Assembly (NCBI GenBank): GCA_958366705.1 | Contig: CATXCB010000010.1 | Span: 26,935 to 90,934 of the forward strand | Direction: 5' to 3' | DNA length: 64,000 nt | From: an uncultured bacterium | Lineage (GTDB): Bacteria > Cyanobacteriota > Vampirovibrionia > Gastranaerophilales > Gastranaerophilaceae | Part shown: positions 24,768 to 33,081 of the stretch, one piece after another | Position numbering within the stretch: the stretch's first letter is position 1 | Layout: every line of letters begins with the position of its first letter | Position numbers and translations under genes: made by a program | The notes under the pieces: model-generated | Database searches by the model: none | The model's input: only the letters and a program-made list of their open reading frames with translations | What the model was told of the DNA's origin: nothing

Positions 24768-25748
24768 ATGAAAGCAGCAGAAATTGAAAACGGAACTATT
24801 GTAATTAAAGATAGAGAAGACGAGAAACTTAACGGCAGAAAAGGTGCGGTTGTAAAAGTTTTAGGATGCGGGCTTTGCGGGTCTGATATTGTGAAACTTA
24901 CGCAAGGTTTGGCAAAAAACGGTACTGTTCTCGGACATGAAATTGTGGCTGCAATTGTGGAAATTGATACAGATACTAATTTTAAAAAAGGCGATGTTAT
25001 TGTAACTTCACACCATATTCCATGCGGTAAATGTGAGTATTGCAAGAATGGAAATGTTTCTATGTGCAGACATTTTAAAGAAACTAACATTAGACCCGGA
25101 GGTTTTAGTGAGTTGGTATACGTTTCAGAAGAACATCTTAACAATGTGGCCTATTTAAAGCCTGAAAATTTAAAAAATGATGAAGCTGCATTCTATGAAC
25201 CATTGGGCTGCTGTATAAGAGCTGTGAAAAGGGCTAATTTGAGGGAAAATTCTACAGCTCTGGTTGTCGGGCTGGGGTCTATAGGGATATTGATGGCTCA
25301 GGCACTGAAAGCTTTTGGTATGAATGTTATCGGGTGTGATTTAATAACTTCCCGAGTTGAATTATTAAAAAATATGGGAATTGAGGCATTCAAAGTTACA
25401 GAAATGTGTGAAAGTATTTCTGTTGATGGTGTATTTATGACTTCAGGTTCTGATAAAGCAATTTCTACAGCATTAAAATACGTGAGAGACGGCGGTAAAA
25501 TTCTGGTTTTCTCAAGTACTCCTTTAAATAGCGGGTATGCAAATAATGAAATTTACTATAGAGAGCTGACTGTATTGGGTAGTTACTCTCCATCCCCTGC
25601 TGATTTAAAAGATTCTTTAGAGCTTTTAAAATCAAAACAGGTAAAAGTTTCAGGGTTGTCTACAGAGTATAGAATAGATAATGTCCAAAAAGCTATTAAT
25701 GATACCTTGGAAAATAAAATTTTAAAAGCTTATATTACAATGGTATAA
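24768..25748 (+). CDS. Zinc-dependent medium-chain alcohol/polyol dehydrogenase
   Basis: A 326-residue MDR-family oxidoreductase. GCGLCGSD near 32-39 and GHEIVA near 58 carry catalytic zinc ligands. CGKCEYCKNGNVSMC near 86-100 is the four-cysteine structural zinc lobe. The Rossmann motif is ALVVGLGSIGILMAQAL near 160-176, with an Asp (CDLITSR) at the end of beta 2 favouring NAD. This resembles sorbitol/threonine dehydrogenase relatives; the substrate is not clear. ATG 24768 is preceded by GGTGGAGG, whereas the longer frame from 24741 starts in non-coding sequence. It stands alone between a repeat cluster and the ribosomal-protein genes. Confidence 0.85.
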   Translation: MKAAEIENGTIVIKDREDEKLNGRKGAVVKVLGCGLCGSDIVKLTQGLAKNGTVLGHEIVAAIVEIDTDTNFKKGDVIVTSHHIPCGKCEYCKNGNVSMCRHFKETNIRPGGFSELVYVSEEHLNNVAYLKPENLKNDEAAFYEPLGCCIRAVKRANLRENSTALVVGLGSIGILMAQALKAFGMNVIGCDLITSRVELLKNMGIEAFKVTEMCESISVDGVFMTSGSDKAISTALKYVRDGGKILVFSSTPLNSGYANNEIYYRELTVLGSYSPSPADLKDSLELLKSKQVKVSGLSTEYRIDNVQKAINDTLENKILKAYITMV

Positions 25749-25810
25749 ATGGATATCATTTGCTGTAAAAGTCTTTTATATTTGAAGTTTTAAGAAATAT
25801 TTCTATACAC

Positions 25811-25839
25811 TTGCAAATATCTGTTTTTCGTAATATGAT
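25811..25839 (+). promoter_or_regulatory. Promoter of rpmI-rplT
   Basis: TTGCAA (25811-25816), 17-base spacer, TATGAT (25834-25839). Confidence 0.65.
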
Positions 25840-25850
25840 AATATCAGCCG

Positions 25851-25884
25851 AAAATTATAGGCTTTGGTATGCCTGTAATTTTTT
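25851..25884 (+). promoter_or_regulatory. Leader hairpin before rpmI, candidate attenuator (L20 type)
   Basis: AAAATTATAGGC (25851-25862) pairs with GCCTGTAATTTT (25871-25882) with one wobble, followed by T residues. It has terminator form yet sits between promoter and gene. In other bacteria L20 represses its own operon through a leader RNA; that this hairpin does so is inference. Confidence 0.5.
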
Positions 25885-25915
25885 AGTTACTACTTTAAAA
25901 CAAAAGGAGAAGAAA

Positions 25916-26125
25916 ATGCCAAAATTGAAAACACACAAATCAGCTGCAAAACGTTACAAAGTAACAGCAACTGGTAAAATTATGAAAAGACAAGCAGGTA
26001 TAGGCCACTTGCTCCAACACAAGTCAGCATCTAGAAAACGTAGAATTTTCAAGATGGTTGGCGTTTCTGAGTCACATGTAGCATTGGTATCTAAAGAGTT
26101 ACCATACAAGAAGTATTCAAGATAG
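25916..26125 (+). CDS. rpmI: 50S ribosomal protein L35
   Basis: A 69-residue basic protein beginning MPKLKTHKSAAKRYKVTATGKI, the standard L35 opening, with HLLQHKSASRKRR in the middle. AAAGGAGAAG precedes the ATG. It is a large-subunit component, first gene of a two-gene operon with rplT 11 bases downstream. The usual partner infC is not directly upstream; an alcohol dehydrogenase lies there instead. Confidence 0.97.
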   Translation: MPKLKTHKSAAKRYKVTATGKIMKRQAGIGHLLQHKSASRKRRIFKMVGVSESHVALVSKELPYKKYSR

Positions 26126-26136
26126 GAGCATAAAAA

Positions 26137-26481
26137 ATGAGAATTAAACGTGGCAATGTCGGATGTAAAAGACATAAAAAAATATTAAAACTTGCTAAAG
26201 GCTTTATTGGTGCTAGAAGCAGAATCTTCAAAGTTGCTAATATTGCTGTTATGAAAGCTTTAAAATACGCTTACAGAGATAGACGTACTACAAAACGTAA
26301 TATGAGAAGATTATGGATTGTAAGAATCAATGCTGCTGTTAGAGAACGTGGTATGAGCTATTCAAGATTTGTTAATGCTTGTAAAAAAGCTAACATTGTT
26401 GTTAATAGAAAAATGCTTGCTGACTTAGCAGTTAAAGATCCTGAAGCGTTTAATGTTATCTTTGAAACTATTTCTAAATAG
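26137..26481 (+). CDS. rplT: 50S ribosomal protein L20
   Basis: A 114-residue protein, normal length for L20. MRIKRGNVGCKRHKKILKLAKGF at the start and the basic helix GARSRIFKVANIAVMKALKYAYRDRR are diagnostic. It binds 23S rRNA early in 50S assembly and, in several bacteria, represses its own operon. AGGAG precedes the ATG, and a very strong hairpin terminator follows. Confidence 0.97.
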   Translation: MRIKRGNVGCKRHKKILKLAKGFIGARSRIFKVANIAVMKALKYAYRDRRTTKRNMRRLWIVRINAAVRERGMSYSRFVNACKKANIVVNRKMLADLAVKDPEAFNVIFETISK

Positions 26482-26497
26482 TCTAAAGTAACAAAAA

Positions 26498-26539
26498 GCA
26501 ATAAAAAAGACGCCTATCTTAAGGCGTCTTTTTTATTGC
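26498..26539 (+). terminator. Terminator of rpmI-rplT, 18-bp perfect stem
   Basis: GCAATAAAAAAGACGCCT (26498-26515) and AGGCGTCTTTTTTATTGC (26522-26539) are perfect complements around a six-base loop. Confidence 0.9.
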
Positions 26540-26599
26540 GAAATCTTCAAACCAGGTTCTGAATCTCTTGTAATATGTTATGATGCTCTTTCGTTATAT

Positions 26600-26760
26600 G
26601 TCATTCTGAGGGAGTGTACGACCGAAGAATCTCTGTTTTAGGGCACTAGTCATTCCGAACTCGGTTCGGAATCTATTGTGATTAGTCTTTGCTTGAGTCC
26701 CTGAAACACCGGGTAGAAACAGAAAATTGTGTTTCGTAGATTTAACTAATTTTCTAGTCA
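26600..26760. repeat. Composite repeat before the second prepilin gene
   Basis: GTCATTCTGAGGGAG.. element near 26600, 25-bp unit at 26649-26674, then CTTGAGTCCCTGAAACACC (to 26709) and the AGAAAATT..AATTTTCT hairpin at 26720-26760. The stretch 26649-26707 is almost identical to 28381-28440. Confidence 0.85.
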
Positions 26761-26820
26761 ATTCTGTACGGCAAATTTAACCAGGGGTAGTGAAATTGTA
26801 TAAGTTCCAAAATGGATATC

Positions 26821-26849
26821 TTGAGGGTTAATAAAAAATATGTTATAAT
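26821..26849 (+). promoter_or_regulatory. Promoter of prepilin gene
   Basis: TTGAGG (26821-26826), 17-base spacer, TATAAT (26844-26849) with TG at 26841-26842 (extended -10). Confidence 0.75.
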
Positions 26850-26882
26850 TAAAAAGAAGTTAAATGAGGAAAAGATATTACT

Positions 26883-27584
26883 ATGAATAGAAAAAAATCA
26901 GGGTTTACACTGGGAGAAATACTGATTGCACTTACTGTTATAGGGGTTGTTGCAGTATTGGTTATGCCGCAGCTTGTATTAGGACAAAAAGCTGCTCAGG
27001 CAAAAGCACAATTTGATACGGCTTATTCTCTTGTTGCAAAATCAATAGCAGATATGGATGCTGATAATGTGTCAGTTGATCCAAAAAGTTATTTGCCTGC
27101 AGGTTCTTTTTATCGTGTCCTAAAGGAATATAACAAAGTTACTATTGACTGCGGTGTGTATGCAGCAACCAATGATTCAGTTTGTATTTCTACAGAAAAT
27201 AGGGATAGTACCTCTGATTACCTGAATAAAAGAGGAAATACCAAAATGGATGCTCAATATTTAGATGATGGTGCATTTGTTATAAATAATGGTATGTTAT
27301 TTGCTGTTGAGAATCCTGAGAATCATCCTAACGGTTTATTGGTACTTGTAGATATTAATGGGAAAAATAAACGTCCAAACAGACTTGGATATGACTTGTT
27401 TGCATTTGAAGTTGTTGATGGAGATGTATTGCCTTTAGGTGCACCTGGAACAACTGAAAAGTGGAGCAAAGATCCTTCTGCTTTCTGTAGTGACAACGGT
27501 TCAGATAAAGATAATGGTATGACCTGTGCATTTTTTGCATCTACAGATGATGACTACTTTAGAAAGTTATATAACGGTCACTAA
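26883..27584 (+). CDS. Type IV prepilin-like protein
   Basis: A 233-residue precursor with a short basic leader MNRKKSG and cleavage before FTLGEILIALTVIGVVAVLV; Glu5 is present and Gly is at -1. The mature part has the shared motif LVDINGKNKRPNRLGYDLFAFE near 150, and cysteines in the C-terminal third. The C-terminus (YFRKLYNGH) differs from the other prepilins. An extended -10 promoter lies 34 bases upstream. It is expected to be assembled by the PilB/PilC/PilQ machine. Repeats flank it on both sides, and the next gene is an unrelated small protein. Confidence 0.88.
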   Translation: MNRKKSGFTLGEILIALTVIGVVAVLVMPQLVLGQKAAQAKAQFDTAYSLVAKSIADMDADNVSVDPKSYLPAGSFYRVLKEYNKVTIDCGVYAATNDSVCISTENRDSTSDYLNKRGNTKMDAQYLDDGAFVINNGMLFAVENPENHPNGLLVLVDINGKNKRPNRLGYDLFAFEVVDGDVLPLGAPGTTEKWSKDPSAFCSDNGSDKDNGMTCAFFASTDDDYFRKLYNGH

Positions 27585-27621
27585 AATTAAAGTAACATTA
27601 AATTTAGAACTACAGAACTGC

Positions 27622-27664
27622 CTGGAAAATTATGTTTCGTAAACTCAACTATTTTTCTAGGCAG
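27622..27664. repeat. AGAAAATT-type hairpin repeat
   Basis: CTGGAAAATTATGTTTCGTA.. to TTTTTCTAGGCAG, flanked by matching CTGCC/GGCAG ends. Same family as 15367-15407 and 26720-26760. The sequence from here to 27820 shows no gene. Confidence 0.75.
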
Positions 27665-27820
27665 TTTTAGATGACAGTATATTTATACTTTTAGTATATT
27701 TAGTGAACTTTTGGTATATAAGTCTTCACTTGTGAGAAATAAATTTTTAATATTGTAGCAAATTTTATTTTTTACATGTTTTCCATTAGACAAAGAGTAA
27801 AATAACAGGAGTTTTGCAGT

Positions 27821-28324
27821 ATGTCAATGAATATTTCCGGAGTTCAGAATCAAAATAAATCAAAGTCAATCGGAGCTGGAGCCTGTCTGGGATTGATTGG
27901 TATGAATGCATATTTTCTTCCGGTTACGAAAGACAGATTTGTCAGGACAGCCTTTAATATCGTAAAAGAAGATACTGAAGATAAACTAGAGTTTTTCAAA
28001 AATTCTGCAATACAGGTTATGGATAAAAAGGTTAAACCTGAGAATAAATTATTTTTACTGCAACAGGGGGTAGCTGAAGATGTTGAGGCTATCAATGCGA
28101 AATGTGTTGAATTAAAAAAATCTATTACTGATAAAGATATAGTTTCAGTATTAAAAAAGGGCTTGGAGGATAATTTTAAAAGTTTTAAAAAATCTGAAGC
28201 GCTGATGGATAATGTTGCTTCGGATGCTTTTAAGCGAATCAGATGGTCTAATTTTACCTGGGGTGCTGCAATTGGTTTTATTCTCGGGTGTGTGATTGGC
28301 TCCGGTCAAACGCCTAACAGATAG
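27821..28324 (+). CDS. Lineage-type small protein with C-terminal membrane helix
   Basis: A 167-residue protein starting MSMNISGVQNQNKSKSIGAG. A weak hydrophobic segment (ACLGLIGMNAYFLPV) lies at about 21-35. A mostly helical, charged middle follows, then one C-terminal membrane helix (WGAAIGFILGCVIGSG) before the end QTPNR. AGGAG precedes the ATG. Immediately after the stop a 25-bp repeat unit begins. The MNISG start recalls the MNIS/MNVT/MTIS proteins at 7044-9918. Function unknown. Confidence 0.65.
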   Translation: MSMNISGVQNQNKSKSIGAGACLGLIGMNAYFLPVTKDRFVRTAFNIVKEDTEDKLEFFKNSAIQVMDKKVKPENKLFLLQQGVAEDVEAINAKCVELKKSITDKDIVSVLKKGLEDNFKSFKKSEALMDNVASDAFKRIRWSNFTWGAAIGFILGCVIGSGQTPNR

Positions 28325-28515
28325 ATTCCGAAATAAATTCAGGATGACATTGTAATAATAATTCTTGTACAGACATATTAGTCATTCCGAACTTGTTTCG
28401 GAATCTATTGTGATTAGTCTTTGCTTGAGTCCCTGAAACAAGTTCAGGGTGACATTCCGTCAGTTCAGGGGACAGTAAAAGATGGTTTGGCATCTTAACT
28501 AATTTTCTAGGCAGG
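28323..28515. repeat. Repeat cluster before the MATE gene
   Basis: Inverted unit at 28323-28348 (touching the previous stop), unit at 28381-28406, inverted unit at 28429-28453, and a degenerate AATTTTCT half-hairpin near 28500-28515. The roughly 300-base gap holds no gene. Confidence 0.85.
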
Positions 28516-28625
28516 TTTGAATGACGTTAAGAGTACGTTGAGAGCATATTTGCTGGAATTTTGTATATAAGTCCATAAGTTCAAGTAATGTTGTATGTTA
28601 TTTTTTTGTGGTACCATTGAAAGTG

Positions 28626-29948
28626 ATGTGTGAGAAAAATATTAAATATTATATAAAAGAACTTTTAACTATTGCTGCCCCGATTATAATGGGTAATTTA
28701 GGTTTTATCCTGATAGGGGTAGGAGATGTTGTGATTGCGGGCAGGCATTCGACAGATACATTTGCCGCAATTAGTATTGCTACTGCAATTGTTAACTGTA
28801 TTCTTACTTTCGGTTTTGGATTAATTTCCAGTATTTCTCCTCTGCTATCGAATTATCGCGGAGAGAAAAAGGCTATAAAAAAATATTTTTATCCATCTAT
28901 CAGATTTTCAATGTTGTTAGCACTAATTACTTCGCTGGCAATAGTTTCATGTATCCCTATTATTCCAAAAATGGGATTTGAGGCTAAGTTAGTTCCAAAT
29001 ATTCAGGATTATATGCTTATCACCGCGTTAAGTACTTTTGGTGCGTATTTGCATGCTTGTTTAAAAGAATTTTTGCAAGCGTTTGAAATAGTTTTATTCC
29101 CTAATATTGTAACAATGTTTTGTGTCTTTCTTAATGTTGTGTTAAACCTTGCCCTGGTCTTCGGGTTTGGACCTATACCATCTCTCGGAGTTATAGGTTT
29201 GGCAATTGCAAGTCTTTTGGTTCGTTATTTTATGGGCTTTGCTTTATTAATATATTGTTATATTAATATGTCATTTCGAAATTATGAAGAAAAAGGTTAT
29301 TATAAAAGTATGGTGAAAATAGGTATGCCTATTTCGCTGGCTGTTCTTGTTGAATTTGTTGCATTTAATAGTATTGCTATAATTATGGGCAGAGTGTCTG
29401 GTGTTTATGCCGCAGCTCAAAATTTAGTTTGTACATTAACAACCATATCTTTTATGGTTCCGTTTGCGATTTCAAATTCTATTGCGGTTAAGGTTGGTTT
29501 TGCTAACGGCGCAAAAAATTCTTATGATTTGAAAAAATACTCTTTGGTAGGAACGGTTATGTCTGTTGGTTTTATGCTATGCAGTGCAATAATTTTCTGG
29601 TCTTTTTCACGAAGTATTGTAGGAATATTTACTGTTGATAATAAATTGTTTGAAATTGCAATCCCTGTTATGTGTATATTAGGTGTTTTTCAAATATTTG
29701 ACGGCTTGCAGATTGCTCTTGCGGGCATTTGTAAAGGTATTAAGCAGACAAATATTGTTTTATTTGCAAATTTTGTAGCATATTGGTGCGTAGCAATTCC
29801 ATTAGGGTATACGTTAGCTTTCCACTTTGGGCTAAATCTAAGAGGTTTTTGGCTGGGACTTGTTGCGGCTGCAGTTTTATTATGCGCAATAATGCTTTTC
29901 AAATTGCAAAATTATTTTAAACTTGAATACGAAAAACAAGAACTATAA
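28626..29948 (+). CDS. MATE-family efflux transporter
   Basis: A 440-residue integral membrane protein with 12 predicted helices in two halves, as in NorM/MatE Na+ or H+ antiporters. The first helix region is LLTIAAPIIMGNLGFILIGVGDVVIAGRHS, typical of MATE helices 1-2. The second half restarts near YKSMVKIGMPISLAVLVEFVAF, again the MATE repeat. ATG 28626 is preferred over a GTG at 28608. It is a single gene with its own terminator. The exported compound is unknown; drugs or flavin-like metabolites are typical of the family. Confidence 0.85.
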   Translation: MCEKNIKYYIKELLTIAAPIIMGNLGFILIGVGDVVIAGRHSTDTFAAISIATAIVNCILTFGFGLISSISPLLSNYRGEKKAIKKYFYPSIRFSMLLALITSLAIVSCIPIIPKMGFEAKLVPNIQDYMLITALSTFGAYLHACLKEFLQAFEIVLFPNIVTMFCVFLNVVLNLALVFGFGPIPSLGVIGLAIASLLVRYFMGFALLIYCYINMSFRNYEEKGYYKSMVKIGMPISLAVLVEFVAFNSIAIIMGRVSGVYAAAQNLVCTLTTISFMVPFAISNSIAVKVGFANGAKNSYDLKKYSLVGTVMSVGFMLCSAIIFWSFSRSIVGIFTVDNKLFEIAIPVMCILGVFQIFDGLQIALAGICKGIKQTNIVLFANFVAYWCVAIPLGYTLAFHFGLNLRGFWLGLVAAAVLLCAIMLFKLQNYFKLEYEKQEL

Positions 29949-29971
29949 TAAGTTCTTGTTCATTTTTTTTT
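29935..29971 (+). terminator. Terminator overlapping the end of the MATE gene
   Basis: AACAAGAACT (29935-29944) pairs with AGTTCTTGTT (29951-29960), then CATTTTTTTTT. The stem includes the last codons and the stop lies in the loop. Confidence 0.85.
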
Positions 29972-30004
29972 CGGGGTATTTGTATAGGTTTTTCAATGTA
30001 TTAA

Positions 30005-30139
30005 TTAAAATACAAAGAATAAAAGTGTAAACATGCATCCTAATGAAGCCGCACTGAATACAAACCATGTGTGCATTACTGGATGCTGATAAGACCAAAT
30101 TTCTTTAATTGTGCTGGTTGCATTAGTAAGAGTCTGCAT
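30005..30139 (-). CDS. Small membrane protein, 44 residues
   Basis: A short frame with GGGAGA eight bases before the ATG. It reads MQTLTNATSTIKEIWSYQ, then HPVMHTWFVF, and ends with the hydrophobic segment FSAASLGCMFTLLFFVF directly before TAA. One C-terminal membrane helix with a polar N-terminus fits a tail-anchored microprotein. It occupies most of the gap between the MATE terminator and the U32 gene, on the opposite strand to both. No family is recognised. Confidence 0.55.
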   Translation of the reverse strand: MQTLTNATSTIKEIWSYQHPVMHTWFVFSAASLGCMFTLLFFVF

Positions 30140-30248
30140 ATAAATTTCTCCCATAAACTGTTTTGTATATATCTATTGTCTACATTTATGAAAAAACAAC
30201 ATCACCTATTTGGTTGATTATTAATTTAGTTTAGCTTATTATTGTTTT

Positions 30249-31523
30249 ATGCGAAATGTTGAATTATTGATGCCGGCCGGCAATTTAGAAAAGTTGGAAT
30301 ACGCTGTCAGGTATGGTGCTGATGCAGTTTATCTCGGCGTAGTTGATTTTAGCTTAAGAGCTATGCGCAAGGGTGAAATTATCACTCTTGAAAATCTAAA
30401 GTCTGCAGTTGACTTAGCTCATAAATTGGGGGCAAAAGCCTATTTAACTTTAAATATTTTTGCTTTTAATGAGGATATCAAACATCTGGAAGCATGCATG
30501 GATATTATAAAAGACGCAAATCCTGATGCTGTGCTTGTTAGTGATTTTGGTATATTAAGATTACTAAAAAAATATATGCCGGATACAGAAATTCATATTA
30601 GTACACAGACAAATATTTTAAATTACGAGTGTGTTAAATTCTGGCAGGATATGGGTGCAACACGTGTAGTTTTGGCCAGAGAACTTTCTGTGCCGGAAAT
30701 ATCAGAGATTAAACGTCAGGTTCCTGATATGGAAATTGAATGTTTTGTGCATGGTTCTCAGTGTGTGTCATTTTCAGGCAGATGCTTGTTGAGTGATTAT
30801 TTTACAAATGGCGAAAGAAAAGCAAATCATGGAAATTGTTCACAGCCTTGCCGCTGGAGCTATAAACTGGTTGAAGAGACTCGCCCTGGACAATATTATG
30901 AAATTAATCAGGATGAACGCGGATCACATATTTTGAGTCCTAAAGATTTGTGTCTGGTTGAGCATTTAAAAGAGATGATTGACGCTGGTGTTGATTCTTT
31001 CAAAGTTGAAGGAAGAACTAAAAGTTTATATTATGTTTCTGCAGTTGCAAAAACATACAGGGCTGCAATTGATGAAATTACCCAAAATAAAAATGCAGAT
31101 TTATCAAAATATTTCATTGAATTAAAAAAAGTTGGCAATCGTGGATATACTACAGGTTTTGCTCTTGGTGAAAACAATCCTGACAGTTATAGTTATGATA
31201 TTTCAAAAGGTTTGGCGGGTGCAGATTTTCTGTTTGAATTTCATGATAAAAAGAAAATTTTTGAAATTGATTGTTCATCGCAAAAGGATGATAATGTTTA
31301 TTTAGTAAAAGTGAAGAATAAAGTCTACCTTGGAGATGAAGTAGAAATTATTACTCCAAAAGAACAATTTGTTTCCAAAATTGAAGAAATTTTTGATGAA
31401 AAGGGTAATAATTTAGAGCTTGCAAATACAAATGCTGATGTTTATTTGAAATTATCAAATGAGCCGGAAGATTATGCGGTGGCTCTGGCTAGAACAATTG
31501 GAGTAAAAGAACATGTTTCTTAA
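30249..31523 (+). CDS. Peptidase U32 family protein (TrhP/RlhA-like)
   Basis: A 424-residue protein with the U32 start ELLMPAGNLEKLEYAVRYGADAVYLG and the signature ECFVHGSQCVSFSGRCLLSDYF near 160-182. The nearby NHGNCSQPCRW supplies more conserved cysteines. U32 proteins named collagenases include the tRNA and rRNA hydroxylation proteins TrhP (YegQ) and RlhA, and the length fits those better than a secreted protease. No signal peptide is present. The next gene starts inside its last codons (11-base overlap), so the two are coupled. Confidence 0.82.
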   Translation: MRNVELLMPAGNLEKLEYAVRYGADAVYLGVVDFSLRAMRKGEIITLENLKSAVDLAHKLGAKAYLTLNIFAFNEDIKHLEACMDIIKDANPDAVLVSDFGILRLLKKYMPDTEIHISTQTNILNYECVKFWQDMGATRVVLARELSVPEISEIKRQVPDMEIECFVHGSQCVSFSGRCLLSDYFTNGERKANHGNCSQPCRWSYKLVEETRPGQYYEINQDERGSHILSPKDLCLVEHLKEMIDAGVDSFKVEGRTKSLYYVSAVAKTYRAAIDEITQNKNADLSKYFIELKKVGNRGYTTGFALGENNPDSYSYDISKGLAGADFLFEFHDKKKIFEIDCSSQKDDNVYLVKVKNKVYLGDEVEIITPKEQFVSKIEEIFDEKGNNLELANTNADVYLKLSNEPEDYAVALARTIGVKEHVS

Positions 31524-31992
31524 ACCTGATTATAATTTAAAAAGTATTTATGATATTGATTTAGAAGAATTAAAACAGAATGGAGTCAAGGCCGTCTTGC
31601 TTGATTTGGACAGTACAATTATGGCTTCGAAATCAGCAACTTATACAGATGAAACGTATACCTGGTTAAAAAATGTTCAAGAAAACTTTTTTATGGCGGT
31701 TGTTTCCAATAATAAGAATAAGGAATATATAGAAAAAGTCAGAGCAATATCACATTTTCCAATGTTGTTTGAAGCTTGTAAGCCTAAGACAGGTCCTGTT
31801 AGACAATTTTTGAGTAAACATAATGTAAAACCAGAAGAGTGTGTTTTGGTCGGAGATAGGCCTCTTACAGATATTTTGTGCGGTAAACTTCTGGGCGCTA
31901 AAACTATTCTTGTGGATTCTATTACTGCTGATTCTGAGGCTAAAATAGTACGTTTTGTTAGAATGCTGGAAAGATTAAGTATACGTCAGTAA
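31513..31992 (+). CDS. YqeG-family HAD phosphatase
   Basis: A 159-residue class IIIA HAD phosphatase. Motif I LLDLDSTIM (nucleophile Asp near 32), motif II AVVSNN near 64, motif III Lys in CKPKTGPV near 91, and motif IV LVGDRPLTDILCGKLLGAKTILV near 113-135 match YqeG. In Firmicutes the gene often lies near nadD and yqeK, which are at 49-50 kb here. It overlaps the U32 gene by 11 bases. The physiological substrate is unknown. Confidence 0.85.
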   Translation: MFLKPDYNLKSIYDIDLEELKQNGVKAVLLDLDSTIMASKSATYTDETYTWLKNVQENFFMAVVSNNKNKEYIEKVRAISHFPMLFEACKPKTGPVRQFLSKHNVKPEECVLVGDRPLTDILCGKLLGAKTILVDSITADSEAKIVRFVRMLERLSIRQ

Positions 31993-32119
31993 TTTGATGT
32001 AAATCTATGGATTGAAATTTTTTTTAAGTTAAAATGTTACAAAATATAAACTCTTGAAACTATTGTGCTTATTGGGTTTTAAGGTTTTGTTTCTGTGTAG
32101 ATATAAATAATTGCGTTTT

Positions 32120-32148
32120 TTGCCATAATTTGAAGATTATGATATTAT
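32120..32148 (+). promoter_or_regulatory. Candidate promoter of the pilus operon
   Basis: TTGCCA (32120-32125), 17-base spacer, TATTAT (32143-32148). The 263-base gap before the first pilus gene shows no other structure except a second TATAAT at 32215-32220 without a clear -35. Confidence 0.45.
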
Positions 32149-32255
32149 TTATGTAGGACAGTCAAATTTAATAAAATACTTTAAATAACTGATACACAAT
32201 TATAAGAGCTTTAATATAATGTAATTATATAAACTTATTAGATGGGTAGGATAAC

Positions 32256-33056
32256 GTGAATACAAATTATTACAGGAACGAGAGTTGGATAGATAGCACT
32301 TTCAGCAAGCGAGGAAAGTGTGTTTTAACTTTGTTAGTTGTTGTCTTTTTTGTCGGTATAGTTGCCGGCGGATGCGGTTTTTTGCAGAATATAGGTGGTG
32401 CTAAAGAAGATGTTTCTACACCTGTTGCTACTTCAGATGAAGGGCAGGCAATGCCGGCTGTTCAAGAGGAAGCAAATGTTCCTGCAAAAGATAAGAAAGT
32501 TGATATGGATGTTGCTTCCGATCAGGCTAGCAGCATGGTTTCTTATGATGTAACAACCATTGGTCGTGCAGATCCATTTATGCCATCAGATGAAATCGCA
32601 GCTTTTGAATATGCAAGAAATTCTGCTATAGCTGAAGCTAATGCGCATAATGCCGAAATTGCAAAAATTAAAAATCTTCAAGGTAAATCTATTCGTGAAC
32701 TTGATGATATTAGTCCATACAGTTTCAATTTGCCAGTTCCTCCGACATCACTGGCTTCAAGTTCCTCTGCTGCTGCAAAGATTACAAGAACAAAAGTTGT
32801 CGGAATTATGTATAATAGTTCAAATCCTTCAGCAATTATAAATGTTGATGATAAAGATTATCTTGTACGTCAAGGTGATAAGATTATCGGACAAGAATAT
32901 AAAGTTGTTCAAATTAATCCGAACTGGATTACAGTAGGCATGGGATCAAATATTTATTCAGCCAGCATTGGTGAATTGTTCTCCAGAGAAGATTTCAATA
33001 GAACTCAGAATGATTTGTATAATTTGAAGAACAGATTTGGTGGAAGAAAAGGTTAA
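32256..33056 (+). CDS. PilP/GspC-like pilus assembly protein
   Basis: A 266-residue inner-membrane protein, first gene of the type IV pilus operon. One membrane helix lies at about 22-42 (CVLTLLVVVFFVGIVAGG). A polar Ala/Glu/Asp linker follows. Then comes the motif TTIGRADPFMP near 100, as in PilP proteins that bind PilQ, and a C-terminal PilP/GspC-type beta domain (KVVGIMYNSSNPSAIINVDDKDYLVRQGD, about 185-250). It would link the inner-membrane platform to the secretin in the periplasm. The start is GTG 32256. The GGCG after the helix is not a convincing lipobox. It ends 25 bases before the secretin ATG. Confidence 0.72.
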   Translation: MNTNYYRNESWIDSTFSKRGKCVLTLLVVVFFVGIVAGGCGFLQNIGGAKEDVSTPVATSDEGQAMPAVQEEANVPAKDKKVDMDVASDQASSMVSYDVTTIGRADPFMPSDEIAAFEYARNSAIAEANAHNAEIAKIKNLQGKSIRELDDISPYSFNLPVPPTSLASSSSAAAKITRTKVVGIMYNSSNPSAIINVDDKDYLVRQGDKIIGQEYKVVQINPNWITVGMGSNIYSASIGELFSREDFNRTQNDLYNLKNRFGGRKG

Positions 33057-33081
33057 TAAAATAAATAAAGCAGGAGCAAAT

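Noticed and set aside
32331..32400. Lipobox in the PilP-like protein (GGCG)
   Set aside because: It comes after a 21-residue charged N-terminus and a long helix, and lacks the L-x-x-C pattern; a plain membrane anchor is more likely.
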